Notes under the pieces: generated by a model
Told to the model about the DNA's origin: nothing
The model's input: only the letters and a program-made list of their open reading frames with translations
Databases searched by the model: none
NCBI GenBank assembly: GCA_022559845.1
Contig: CM040127.1
Span: 34,000,708 to 34,064,707, forward strand
DNA length: 64,000 nucleotides
Source of the DNA: Amorphophallus konjac
Lineage: Eukaryota; Streptophyta; Magnoliopsida; Alismatales; Araceae
Direction: 5' to 3'
Translations under genes and position numbers: made by a program
Shown: piece after piece, positions 51,861-64,000 of the stretch
Layout: each line of letters begins with the position of its first letter
Numbering within the stretch: position 1 is the first letter of the stretch

Positions 51861-52664
51861 CATTAACTTGAGTTGTGTGGATCAGTTGTTTAGTCGACAA
51901 TGAGGAAATTTAGTTTCAATTTGACATGTCGCTTGGATGCTTTCATTACTGATTAGTTCCTGGCCTTATTTCCTATTGTTTGAGACTGTAATGGCTGTAT
52001 TGGTGGTTACTATAATAGGGTTTATGTCATACGTCTTCTATTAAAAATTAAACAAGCTTTTTGACAGTTAATTATACATAAGAATGAAATTAATTTTGAT
52101 ATTTTATTGCAATGCCATTTCTATTAGTTTTTATTTATATGCTCATACTAGTATTGTTTCCCATATTTTTCATGATCATGATTATTTTTATATAGAAAAT
52201 TACATATATATTAATGACCATATTTATTTATGAACTTGACACCTAAGCGACGCTTAGGCGCTCAAGGACCTCAATCTCGTCTTGGTCGCCTTGACAACTA
52301 TGTTTCAAATACTATAAAATCACTATAAAATAATTTATAACACTCCAAACATAAGAAATGTTATTATATATTATTTTATAACACATCAAACAACCCCCTC
52401 AATAGTTTTTAATCTTTGAAACATAACATTTCTAGGTACCATGTTGGAACCTTCCAACCACATATATTTTGTACTTTATATTCGCATTGGTCGACTGATG
52501 TGTCATGAATTTCGTACTTTGAAATATGAAGTCAGTTCGTAAGTTGACTCTAATCTTAAACATGCAATTTCATTTCTAATAAGGGTATATATGCAGGAAA
52601 CCCTCACAAAAACGAGCAATAACTCTCTCAGTTCACCTCCGGCGGTGAGCTCTAGCGAGGAGGC

Positions 52665-55600
52665 ATGGAGGCGCTGGTGAGGAAGTACCAACAGAAGTAC
52701 AGGAAAGCAAGGGACGAGATGGCGCGCTGGGACGAGCTCCAGTCTCGACTGCTCTCCCACTTCGACAATGCCGCTGCCGTCATCGAAAGGCTAGAGGTGC
52801 TCTCCTCCTCTCTCGCTCCCATCTTTCTGTTCATTGCTTTCCATGTTTCCATTTGAATTCGTGGAGCTGAAACAGTAAGCACGCTATTACAAGAAGACGA
52901 CGAATGATCGTGCGATTTGTGTGGCCCCTTGGTTGGTTCTTTTGATTTTGGTACGAGAAACTGTGATTTACTGTTGAGCGGGATGATTACTTGTGTTCTG
53001 GGAAATATGGTCTTCGAACATGTGGTCTGCATCACGTTTTAAAGGCTTGTTTGAAGTCTTAAGTTTAATTAGGAATATAGATGCACTAGATGGGCATGGA
53101 GAAGGTTGCCTCCTCCATAAAAAAAGAATTTATGGGTTAGGGGGTGACGGAATTCTTCTTTTCAGCATGGAGGATAATCATGTTCACATTAACCCTGGGG
53201 ACGGCAGGTCTTTGCAACCCTTTCTTTGCCATTTCATCCCCCTGTTGGTTTGAACTTGGAATATACATCCGCCAACTAGCAATGTGGCCAACTAGAGCCA
53301 GATGATGGGAGCACAAAATACATAGTCTCTTAGCATGTCCATGGACATTTTGCAAAATAAACAACTTAAGGTCTTACATGTAGATAAGTGAAGTAAACAA
53401 CCCCGTCTTTGAATTCAGTAAAATATCAGCAATGGTTTGCTGAATCTTTTGTTGTGATCCAAGATTTTGTATGCAGACACTGTTGATTGAATCCATGGCA
53501 GGCTTTGTGAACATGGTCTTGAAATATGTATTTTGTGTAAAAAAAGCTGATCGTCGTGGCAATACTTTCAGTCATATTGGGGAGGATCTAAAATGCTTCT
53601 TGGGTTCTCTCTTTGCAGAGAAAGATGGCTATAGCTTTTATTGTTATTCATATTAGGTCACCTTCTGAAAAAAACATATTCTTTTGTATGATCCACTTCC
53701 AAAAAGAGGGGGGAGGGGGGCATATAGTCTTATATCAGCTGCTATAGTTGGGAAGTTCATCTCGAAGTTTTTTTTTGGGCTATTTTCCATCATGACTTAC
53801 TGCTGGAATTCAGATTGCTTGATTGTATTGAATATTTATAAGGGTAAGACTGATTTGATCTTGTAAAGATTCAACAAACTCATAAACTAATCCATTTAGA
53901 TAGTTTTGTAGCTGTGTTTAACACAGTTTCTTATGGGAAGCATTATCTGCCTAGAGATTTTGGCTGCTAGATTCAACTGCACAGCTTTTGATGGCAAACA
54001 CACTGGGCACTTAAAAACTGAAAAATACGATGTTCAATTTGAAGTTTCAAAATGGCAAAGGTTCAATTGGAAGCAAGGTTCACGAGCTCGCTATTGAACA
54101 TGGTCTTGGAATGCCTCAGGAATGAAGTTACATCTAGGTAGTTAAGCTTTACAAGGGTCAGTTTCATTCATTACTATTTACACTCAGGAGTGGTTGTTTC
54201 ATCTAACTTGAAAAGAAATGTCATCCAAATATATGTAGAGCTTAGCTTTAGGCTTCAGAGGTGTTCCAGCCATCCATGTGGCATTCACCCAACATTGCCT
54301 GATGTTTACCAGCTCCAAATCCTGTTCCTTATGTTGAGCCAGCTATTAACTCTATGACTTTGTCCATTTTGTGCTAATGAAATGGTTTTTCCGTTAAGAG
54401 ATCATGTTTGTTGCTTATCATCTCCTTTGACTTTTGCAACTAGGTGCTTAGGGAGCCAAAACATTATGGCATGCTGACATGTGTTGATGGCATTAGAGAG
54501 GCACTCCTGGGGAAGCAGTTGGAAACATTGGAAAGAATTTTTAGCATTATGAAAGACATACTGTAAGTGCCTTTTGTTCATTCCTCAAAATCATTTACTC
54601 AAAGTGAACCAAATTAATTTTTAGATTGTAGTAATGAGAGGCATTGCCTGAAAAAATAATTATCTCTAAGAAATATTTAATATTGTTTGCATGTAAGAGC
54701 AGAACAGTTTTTGTAGATGCTCTAAGTGAAATTGTTTATGTTACATCAGGGATATTCAAAATACTGTACAACTTAGAGTATGCCTGGATGTAGTTGTAAT
54801 TTGTACATTAATTGCAAATTAAGAATTTTATGCTGTATGTATGCATCTTTTAGTGAAATTTTGAAGTTTTCCTTTTTCTGGACTACAAGGTAAAATTACT
54901 GCTTTAAATTCATTTGAAACTCGCAAATTGGAGCTGAGGATTCTAACAGTCTAACCTTCTCTTCCTCGGGAACTTTCCACATTATAGCTGGCTGCAAGCT
55001 GATGCAATCTAACATCATCTATTTCTTTTGGATTTTCCACACAATATATTGCCCTATGAATGTTCTCTTTATTGTTCTATTACATGTGCAAGTTTATAGC
55101 ACACATTTAGATTGGATATTTTGAAGCATATTCTCTGTGGATCTGAAGATACTCTTCATTTTCCAAAATAGGAAACAATTTCATAGCATTGTACTATCTC
55201 TTGATAAGATGACGAGGGATGGGAGCCAACTATTGAGATCTGGATCTACCCCCAATGCTCTCCAGATGAAGATAGGAATTAAACCGAGTCTTGCAGAATG
55301 TGTGGATGGGCTCAAGATAATCCACGAGATACACCAATCTGAGTAAGCAAAACTTTTCCAACATCTCCAAATTTGTTTTTCTTCATTTAAATCCTGGAGA
55401 TTTTATATCACGACTGAGACTTCCCATTTTTCTTGCTAGCATGGAACAGTATGCATATTCTTTATTTGTCCATAGTCATTATATTGATGCCTTTTGGATT
55501 GGATTAAGATGATTGACCTTTTTATCTTTTTTTATTTTTATCCTTTTCTACTGGCACAAACATATATATTTGCACACTGTTCATATGGGGACACTATGGT

Positions 55601-57080
55601 ATCCTGTTATGCCTATAGCGTAGATACATTTGTGTTATTGTTGGACCCTAGATTTTTATGATGATTTATCAGTCATTAAAACCTGGTTATATGACAGTGC
55701 ATGATGGAGATTGATGGAAGAGTTGTTAAACCAGCTAATTCATACAAGCATGCAGGAGAAACCGCTTTATGCATGGAATTAGATCCTTTATATAATGTGT
55801 CACCATGAGAAAAGATAAATGCCTACCTTGACACCCCGCTTAGAATTTATACAATACTTGCCGATGATATGGGCCTGCATATGTGTAGCCCTCACATAAA
55901 TAGCACAGCAGCATGGGAAAGAGTGACAGCAGCAGAGAGCGGAGAAGGATGACGGCAGTGCTAGTTATCAAAAGAAAATAGAAAAGGGTGGCTGATGGGT
56001 CTAAAGTAGGGAACATGATGTTATTTGCACGATTTATCAAGGGCCTTCTCATAAAAAAATCCTGCCCCTGCTCACATTGAGACCAAGGAAACTCGATGGG
56101 TTCTAAGAAAGCCGTCGCCTCTTTCTCCCTCCTAGATATTGCCTGATGGGCAAGGAGTTATCAAAATCAGAAATTTTCAGTTTTGTGAGGGTTTTCTCAC
56201 AATCTTGAACTCCTTTTCACTGTAGGACTCAAGGTGCCCATTGGCGCCCCCTCTATCTCTAAAGAATGACCCGATGGTCAAGGAATCAAGAAAGTCAGAA
56301 ATCCTTATTTTGATGCATTTTTTGCTTAAAAGTTTGTTATCCTACTCACACTCCTGAACATGACCGGATGAGGGTCCATGGTGGAGAGAATACAATTGTT
56401 CAATTATCTGTGATTTTTATAACAAAAGCTCAAACCCCTGTTCACGCCTGAAAAGCCCTGTTCACATTGCCCTCTCTCCTCTCTCCTGCCTGATGGGTCA
56501 AAGGCAAGGATAAGGTTGCAGATTTGTTTGTTTTATTAGGGTTCTTTGCATAAAATTGCCAACCCTGTTCACATTGAATCCAATGAGGTCTGAGTTTTTA
56601 AATACCCATCAACATCTCTCTCTCTCCCCTTGGAAATTGGCCCGATGGGCATGGGAAGAGAGAGACAGGCTATGATTATTCTATTTGAAATCTAAGCAAT
56701 GCTGCCCATTTTCTCACCTTTATTATATTTATATATATATATATGTAAAAGAAAAGAGAGGAGAAGAAGTGAAAGAGTCCGATGGGAGAAAGAGTCTGAT
56801 GGTTCTTTGTTCTCTCTCTCTCCCCCCTCTTTTATTTGCAGAAAATATACAAAAGAGTAGAAGAGAAAGAACCTGGAACCCCAGCCTATAGCTTGATGGT
56901 TCACTCCTCTCCTTTGGGGGAGGTTGTGAGTTCAAATCTTGCAAGCGTCAGTGGGAGCTGCAGTTTTTCCCACCTCTGCTCTTAACTTACCTATCAAAAA
57001 AAAAAAAAAAAAAGAGCCTGATGGCTCTTTTCTCTCATCTCTGCCTCTCCCTCTCTTACTCAGACTCTCTCCTTTATTTA

Positions 57081-57118
<38 letters not shown>

Positions 57119-60100
57119 AAGCGAAAAAAGAGAAGAGAAAAAGCCCAATTGGTCTTTTCTCTCACCCATGGCTTCTCTCTCACCCGCGGCCTCTCTCTCG
57201 TGCGTGCACGCCATGTGGACTCTCTCGCACGCCATGTGGACTCTCTCCACTTTCTCTCCTCTCTAACCAAAAATGGCCTGATTGGTCTTTGGATAAGGAA
57301 ACAAAAGAGAAAATGGAATTTTCATGGGTTTATCTTAAATTTTCAGAGATCCTTCTCTCACTTGAAAATGGCCCGATGGGTTTGGAAGAGAGAGAAAATG
57401 GAAAAAGAATATTTTTCCAAGGGATTTTGCATAAAGTTGCATTTCCGAAAAATTTGCAAGAGGCTGCAATTACCCTCTCCTCTGTGCCTTCTCTTTCTCA
57501 CCTTAGAAAACGGTCTGATAGGCCTTGGATCGGGAAAAAGGGAGAAAATTCAATTTTTATGGATTTATCTGAAAATTTTTAGAAGTCTCTCACACTTAAA
57601 AATGACCCGATGGCCATGGAAGGAGAAAGAAAAGATAAGAACTTATTTTATTTGGGTTTTTATGAAAGGCCAGATTTTTATTTACACTGAAAACATCCGG
57701 ACAGGGGACTATGCATGCAATTTTCCACACCCCCAGGAGCCTATAAATACTCCCATATGGGGTCCATTTGGATGGAGGAGATGTCCCAGCAAGGTTGGAC
57801 TCTTGAGGCTCTACTGCTTTCTCTTAGGTGATAGCCATGCCCAGTTAGACTAAGTTTAACCTATGGTCCATGTGGCTTAGACCACTTAGACCATTCATAT
57901 GGCTCAGATCATTGGGTCCAAATACTCGAATAGATCCAAGTGGCTCGGACGATTGGGTCCAAGTGTCCAAATAGATTCAATTGGTTAGAACCATTGGATC
58001 CAAATGCCTTAATTGGCTAATGTGGCTCGGACCATTGGGTCCAAATGTCCAAATAAGCCCAATTGGCTCAGACCATTGGGTCGGCTCGATTGGCTTAGAG
58101 ACCGTTGCATCCAAATGCCTAAACAGACCCAGTTGGCTTGGAACATTAAGCCCAATTGGCTTGGACTTCTGCCCAAGTAGGCTAACTAGTTGATGTGACT
58201 AACCTTTCCAATGGATTTAACCCATTTGATGTAATTTCGATGTAATTATGTAGAAATAATAAATAAAGAATTATTCTTTTATTTATGCGAACTTTTGTGT
58301 GCATGAATATTTAATGTTGGTCCTATGGGTGAAATACCTGAAACCCAAACCTTAGTCTAGGTCCTATAGTGACCCAAAGTTATCAAAATACCCTTGATGT
58401 GATAAAAATCCCCAAAAATCACAACAATTTACAAAAAATGTAAAATCATCTAAAATTACCAAAATACCTAAAAATGTAAAATCATCTAAAATTATCAAAA
58501 TACCTAAAAACGTAAAAATCACCCATAATACCTGCAATACCCTTGAAACCCTAAAAAGATGGTCAAAATTACCAAAATACCCTTAATGTCTCAAAATTTC
58601 ATAAAAATCATGAAAAAATCCGAAAAAATGTTAAATTTTAAAAACACCCCTCCAAACCCTAGATACCCCTAGAATGACCAGAATGCCCTTAATATGTAAA
58701 ATTTTTGGAATTGCCTTAAAACATACCCTAGGATTTTAAAACCTGCCAGAACTATTAAAATACACATTAAACCTTAAAATGACCCTTCAACCCTTAAATA
58801 CCCTAACATGATCAAAATGCCCCTAAGATGCAAAATGCCCAGAATTGCTAAAACATATACCTTAGGGTCTTAAAACTTTCCATAGCCATTAAAACACACT
58901 TTAAACCCTTTAATGACCCTTAAACACCCCAAAAACATGTAAAATTACTAAAAATGCCCTATGGCCCAAATGACCCCAAATCAACCCAGATCAATTTAAA
59001 ACTATCTTAAATCCATTATGGACCGGCACATGTGCTTGCGAAGCTTTTGTGAATGGTATGCCTGTGCTATTATGGTTTGATTCCGATTGACATTTTATGA
59101 GCAGTTAATCAAAGGTATTTGGCCGTCCAATCGATGTAATTAACATTGATCGAGGTCGGTAGGGAAAGTTCTAACACATGAACCCATAAAACATGACGAA
59201 TATATAATGTTCTAGGGATTCATTCCAAGTTTCCGAACATGTGCTATGCATACTCCCCTATATTCACACATAACATCAAGAATTTTTTTATGCATGTAAA
59301 AAATGTTCCCACAGTTATATACCTAATGGTAATGCAGATGTTTCTTCTCTATTTTTGTTAACAAAGACATCTATTTAGTGTAAGGTATAATTGTTTATGC
59401 GTTGTATTCTGTATAGCAGACTCATTAGTGAAAATTTTTAAAGTTGTATCTTGCCTTTTTCATTACCACATAGAAAGAGAAAGTGTCTTACCCATTCATT
59501 TGACCACTATAGAATAACTTTCTTTTTCTGATTCTTCTCTTTTGTCTTTGTCATTGATGACTCTACTTGGTTCACCATATTAACTTGCCCTAGTTAGTTT
59601 TTCAGGTATATTCTTAAATCATCCTTAATTTCTGCATTGACATGGAGTTCCAGGTCAGTTGAGTATGATTAATTCTTCCACCAAAAAATACTGGATGCCT
59701 ATTTTATTGTCACTGATTCAGTAGTTTTGTGGATTTCTACTTGTAGTCTGTTATATTATGAAAATGGTTTACCCTGATATGGATACGTTAACGTGTTTCA
59801 TGTAACCACCTTTCTGTTTCAAGATGATCGATGTTAGATATTACAAAGCAATGATGACATGTGCTATCAATAATATCTTTTTCTCTTGTTTTCTGGTTCA
59901 TTATGGGATAGAAGTAAATGGTCATGTGATAAGAGGATGGAGATAAGATAGATGAAGTGATCGATGGCCAAGAATAGACTCAAAAACAGTTGTAAGATAT
60001 AAAGCTCAGCATATTTTATGCAGTTGACTGCTAGACACTGGACTTACCAGTGAATTTAAAATAGGAAGCATTTTCAATAAATTTCATTTTAATCACGTCT

Positions 60101-61482
60101 TGATGATGTTTCTCATTCATGAAAAATGCATATAATTCACCATTAGCACAACCTTTCTGATTTCTTTTTCGTGAATACTTACATATTTTAATTGATAGTC
60201 CAAACCTCTGTTACAACAACAAAACTTTGTGCTTCCATATCAGGATATCATTCTGTGTGCTTCCACTATACATTTTCATGATATTGATCAGGGAAAATGA
60301 TATACTTGAGGGTATGGGACCATGGGCAGCAATATGATCATCATCTTGCTTTTCCAAAGAATAGCGTCATCTTTGAACTAACATCATCATCATCATCATC
60401 AGAGCCTTATCCTAATTATTTGAGGTCGGTTATATGAATCCTGTTCCGCCAAAGATTTCTGTCAAGTGCAATATTCATATTTAAACCCAAGAAACTAATG
60501 TCCTTCCTAACAACATCGCACCATCTCATTTTAGGTCTTCCTCGAGCTCTTTTACTAGCATCCATTACTATTCGGTCACATCTTTTAACCGGCGCTGAGT
60601 TATGGCGACGAAACACATGTCCAAACTACCTGAGTCTATTTTCTCTCATTTTACTATCAATTGGGACTATCCCTAAGTCCTTACGGATGCACTCATTCAT
60701 AATCTTGTCCTTCTTAGTCTTGCCACACATCCATCTCAACATCCTCATCTCTGCTACACACATTTTGTGGATGTGTTCCTTTCGTATTGCCCAACACTCG
60801 GTACCATATAACAAAGCAGGTCTCACAGTCATTCTATAAAACTTCCATTTGAGTTTCACAGGCATACGACGATCACAAAGGACTCCTGATGCACTTCCCC
60901 ATCTTAACCAACCTGTCTTAATCCTATGTGTAACGTCATCATAAATCTCTCCATTCTCTTGTATGATGGACCCTAAGTATCGAAAACTATTACTCTTCGA
61001 AATGTTATGTCCATCAATTAGAACCATGTCTTCCTGAGCCACTCTCTCGTTACTAAAATTACAATACATAAACTCTGACTTATTCCTACTAATTTTAAAA
61101 TATTTAGATTAAAGACAAGTCTCCAACGCTCGAACTTAGCATTTAGAGTACCAATACTCTCATCAATTAAAACAATGTCATCTTTGAACTAACGAGTTAC
61201 CTTAATCCCACATGATTTGTATGGCATCTTGCAATTTCAGCTCCAGCGAAATAGCTGCTCTCCGTCAGCTTTTGGTTGATCAGCCTAACCTTTCTAAAGA
61301 TGAAGGTAAGAAAGTGGCTTGTCCTTGTTCCATTTAAAAAATGCAAGTACTTCCCAAGTATATTTTGATAGTCTCCTACAGTAGTTCTACCCCATGCGAC
61401 CGTTGTACTTTTCCTAACTAATTCAGATATTGTTTGTGCAGTACAACAAATTTTGGGCATAATATTTGCTGAAGAGAGTTGA
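52665..61482 (+). CDS. At5g43822-like protein of unknown function, complete, 191 aa
   Basis: Exons 52665-52796, 54444-54562, 55172-55342, 59606-59653, 61241-61305 and 61442-61482 (TGA). All junctions are GT-AG and the frame holds throughout (576 bp). The protein begins [19 protein letters not shown], then [68 protein letters not shown] and ends GIIFAEES. This follows, domain for domain, the small conserved plant protein annotated At5g43822 in Arabidopsis, as I remember it. It is mostly helical, with no signal peptide or membrane segment; function unknown. The start is the first ATG after a short leader (from about 52600). The fourth intron (55343-59605) is swollen by an LTR and the fifth by an RTE LINE. 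Confidence 0.88.
55830..59315 (+). mobile_element. Tat-like LTR (probably solo), boundaries approximate
   Basis: The right part (about 59100-59190) follows the same text as the Tat LTR at 9745-9840 (TTAATCAA, GATGTAA, a GGTCGG(T/C) phrase, AG(T/C)TC(T/C)A then (A)CC(C/T)ATA). A TATA box CTATAAATAC stands at 57741. 58300-59000 is A-rich with recurring CCAAAATACCC/AAAATGCCC phrases, and 56100-57650 has repeated CCCGATGG phrases. No internal retroelement genes are present. Start may be TGACACCCC near 55834, end near TTCCCACA at 59314. An (AT)n run lies at 57084-57117. The 304-residue frame at 56939-57853 is composition-driven. Confidence 0.55.
57870..58170. repeat. Degenerate tandem repeats with CCATTGGGTCC core
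   Basis: Units of about 35-50 bp carrying GGCTCGGACCATTGGGTCC and variants, six to seven times. They lie just after the TATA box of the LTR and probably belong to it. Confidence 0.7.
60366..60382. repeat. Target duplication of the RTE insertion, left copy
   Basis: GTCATCTTTGAACTAAC, identical to 61177-61193. Confidence 0.92.
60383..61176 (-). mobile_element. 5'-truncated RTE-clade LINE
   Basis: Minus strand, bounded by perfect 17-bp repeats. The 3' end shows the (ATG)n tail usual for RTE elements (CATCATCATCATCATCATC at 60384). Frames 61069-60626 and 60616-60416 encode the end of an RTE reverse transcriptase: [54 protein letters not shown], and [10 protein letters not shown]. One frame break separates them. 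It lies in the last-but-one intron of the At5g43822-like gene, antisense to it. Confidence 0.9.
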
Positions 61483-61908
61483 CAGTTTTCTGCTTGACTA
61501 AATGCTATATCTTCTGGAGTCTATAGAGGGATGAAGCTCCGCTGCTCTGGCATTAACACAGCCATCGCCACAAAGATTCCAGACTGCACACTGAACATCA
61601 TTGTGATCCATACCTGCTGCTTCAGGTCAAATTTTTAGTCGGGTTCAAGCAAGAGCGGGATGTGTTTTGACGACAGTTTTTTATTAATCTTTCCTCCTGG
61701 CTCCAAAACCAGCTGGAGAGCTGGTTCAAGCAATGGAAGATTTGCAGCCATTATGATCTCATGAAGAATATCAATAATTTGGAGCTATATGAGCTCATGA
61801 AAAATGACAATAATTTTGCGAACATTGTCGGGACAGCTTATAATTCGTTTCTTGTTAAGCTAAAGGGTCATTCTCATTCCCCTTTAACCCATTTCTACTA
61901 TTACGGTT

Positions 61909-62152
61909 TGTCACGTCCCGTACTTTATACCGTCGAGATATTGTCCGCTTTGGTCTATCGGTCTCACGGTTTTATCCCTTTTTAACAGTGATCGGCTCCA
62001 GAATGGAGGACTTCCCGGGCAAGTCACCCATCTCAATACTACTCTCCATTAAGCACGTTTAACTTCGGAGTTCTTTTCAAGAATTGAGCCGATACTTGAA
62101 AATGCGTCTCGATGATATAGAGTACAATTTTGTTATATTTGAGGGTGTTACG
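61909..62152 (-). mobile_element. Cassandra-type LTR with 5S rRNA-like segment
   Basis: On the minus strand it reads GTAACACCC at the start, then a 5S-like block (about 62075-62003: ACTCCGAAGTTAAACGTGCT, then GGGTGACTTGCCCGGGAAGT), then AAAGCGGACAATATC and a GGGACGTGACA end. Cassandra terminal-repeat elements of vascular plants carry such a segment with a polymerase III promoter. Only one LTR is seen, the first T appears mutated and no target duplication was found. It lies 430 bp after the stop of the upstream gene. Confidence 0.75.
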
Positions 62153-64000
62153 CAATTTTTGGCGATATAAAATGTTGTGGATGATAGCAACTTTCATTGC
62201 CGACCTTTCTTGCCTAAAGCAGATGATTCTATACGATGAAGTCTATGGTTCCCTTTGTTTTTTTTTTGGCTTCTTCCAATATCAAATATGCCTATTAATA
62301 AGAATTTTGATGTTTCTATTCACAGTAGATGTTGGATTATGTTTTATCAAGTTTGATATTCATGCATCAGAAGAGGTTTAGCCAAAGTAATAGTGGACTA
62401 GATCATCTATAAAGCGTGGCAGCTACAGTTAACTTGCAAGAACACAGAACATGATCGTCATCATTGTAGGTCTCCTAGCAATCTGAACGCATCCTAAAGT
62501 TTGTGAGATGAAACGACATGGGAAGTTGGATAATTTTTCAACTAGCTGCCATCCTTCCTTTTTGTGTCGAGGGTCCCGAAGAAATACCATTGTGTGGGTA
62601 TTGAATGAAGGCATTTTGCAGAGTCAACAAAATCCCATATTATTAAGTTTGCCAATGGCTATAACATATCCAAACTTTAGGATATAACGTCAAGGTTGTA
62701 TTAATAAAATGTATTTATCACACGTTACTTCCTTTGTTTTTATTTCAAATATAATCAATCTTTTAGTTTTCATAATTTGAAATCCATGTGCATATATATG
62801 TAGACTAGAACTAAACCTTATGAAATATACCCAATAGGTGGAACAAAAAGGTTTGCAACTTACGACCCTCTTTCCAACGTGTAACTCCCCGTACTGCCAG
62901 AAAAGAAAGCTTCTAAATTGCACCAAATAGAGCAACCCCTAAGGACAAAATGGCCCATGAAGAGTAGCTTAGAACAAACGCAGATTTCAGCATCTCTATC
63001 CAATGCTACAGAACTTTTAAAATTGGGCAAGACAGAGAACCGAAGTCATTCAATATTCAGGATCATCTTCCTGATTACATTTTGCAAAAATTTCTGTAGA
63101 CAATCTTCATGTTCACATCGTACAATGAATTTCTATGAATAATCAACTGAGATTTTGCTCATCCATGAATTCTCGAATATTTCCAGAACAAACCAATCAA
63201 AATCTTTGGATTTCACTGCACAAGTTAAATTGAAATATATGGATGCTACCCAAGATAAAACTCTTAGCCCACAAGCAGAATGCAGGCTTGGTTTGGTTGA
63301 CCAATACTCGAGACCAGCTGGCATCAAGGAAAAACTGAGGACGGTGAACAATTTTAGAGCGGCGTAACTCCTTTTCACCAATCATGAGCTGGTTATAACT
63401 CAGCGTTCGGGCTGCCCAGCTGGCTGAATAAAATGGCCATATCCATCCCTTGGATCATAGTAGGCATGGCAACTTCATAAGGGCACTCCCCGGAGAACCC
63501 AACCTTACCCGATTTCTTTACCTTCTTAATACAACTTTTGAACTTTTCATGACATCTCACGCTCAGTAATCCTGAAAGATTTACAAAGAATGTCAGCATT
63601 CACCTTGATAATGATACATTTTCCATGATCTCCTTCACAATAAGTGCAAACTAAAAAAGCGAGATAGCAGTCTGCTACTGAATGGCATGTAACTGAATGT
63701 ATTCCATATTACGTTAGACTTACGCTTGTACCTACTGCAGTAATAAATAAATATTTAGTGAAGCTATAATTATTATTATTAATGTTGTTATAAATAATAC
63801 TACTACTCATTGTTGTTATTATTAAAATCTACACTTCTAGGAGTAATATTTAATCACCATCTGCAATAGTATATTAATTGTACAGCAAGATAATGAAACC
63901 ATTTCATCAGTGAGAAACAATCGCAGGTCAAGAGAAACGCTCATTTTAATTTTCTCATGATTGAAATATGAACCTTGTTGCTAACCAAATTTCAAATGAG
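62153..64000. other. AT-rich flank, no gene seen
   Basis: Only short unconvincing frames on both strands. A degenerate (ATT)n/(TTG)n stretch lies at 63760-63830. Confidence 0.5.

Noticed and set aside
51108..51903. Leu/Ser-rich frames up to 210 residues
   Set aside because: They are translations of (CT)n runs; the minus strand gives mirror Arg/Glu repeats.
56939..57853. 304-residue frame
   Set aside because: It crosses an (AT)n run and repeated CCCGATGG phrases of the LTR; no domain and no coding bias.
59100..59190. Alternative exon start at AAAGGTATTTGGCC (59113) for the At5g43822-like gene
   Set aside because: It meets a stop after seven codons; the exon at 59606-59653 fits phase and conserved sequence exactly.

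Overview
The window is nuclear DNA of a flowering plant. Both host genes have plant-type GT-AG introns and plant homologues, and the rest is angiosperm repeat DNA: Ty3/gypsy of the Tat lineage, hAT elements, L1 and RTE LINEs and a Cassandra-type 5S-bearing LTR. The species cannot be told from the sequence.

Layout. (1) About 1530-39039, + strand: a RING-H2 E3 ubiquitin ligase gene whose seven recognisable exons stay in frame over 37.5 kb. One intron (5783-32400) is 26.6 kb long because a hAT transposon (7087 to about 31804, minus strand) landed in it and was later split by a 21.2-kb Tat retrotransposon (8541-29758, plus strand). A smaller intron (32493-38536) holds a decayed L1 LINE carrying a small hAT-like element. 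The intron between 2456 and 5633 holds three 5'-truncated LINE tails. (2) 42385-48990: a long inverted repeat of about 3.3 kb per arm. Each arm has a broken hAT transposase gene and a captured piece of an MLO gene. (3) 49.0-51.0 kb: remnants of a plant-mobile-domain-like gene and of a gypsy reverse transcriptase, minus strand. (4) 52665-61482, + strand: a complete six-exon gene for a 191-residue protein like Arabidopsis At5g43822. Its introns hold a Tat-like LTR and an RTE LINE with a clear target duplication. (5) 61909-62152: a solo LTR with a 5S rRNA-like segment. The remainder is AT-rich intergenic DNA.

The most remarkable region is the 7 kb between integrase and 3' LTR of the Tat element. 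It has two copies of a roughly 230-bp noncoding module that each fold into four hairpins; three have GNRA tetraloops, and the stems differ between copies by compensating base changes. The copies flank thirteen 69-bp tandem repeats. Beyond them, on the opposite strand, lies an apparently intact eight-exon gene of 1,459 codons in which every intron is phase 1. The element's own gag-pol is separated by one in-frame UAG, its pol has one further nonsense codon, and its 5' LTR has lost a 557-bp block that contains the TATA box. Sense mobilisation therefore looks disabled, while the antisense gene remains open.

Exon boundaries, domain calls and RNA folds were read by eye. No database search or folding program was run.
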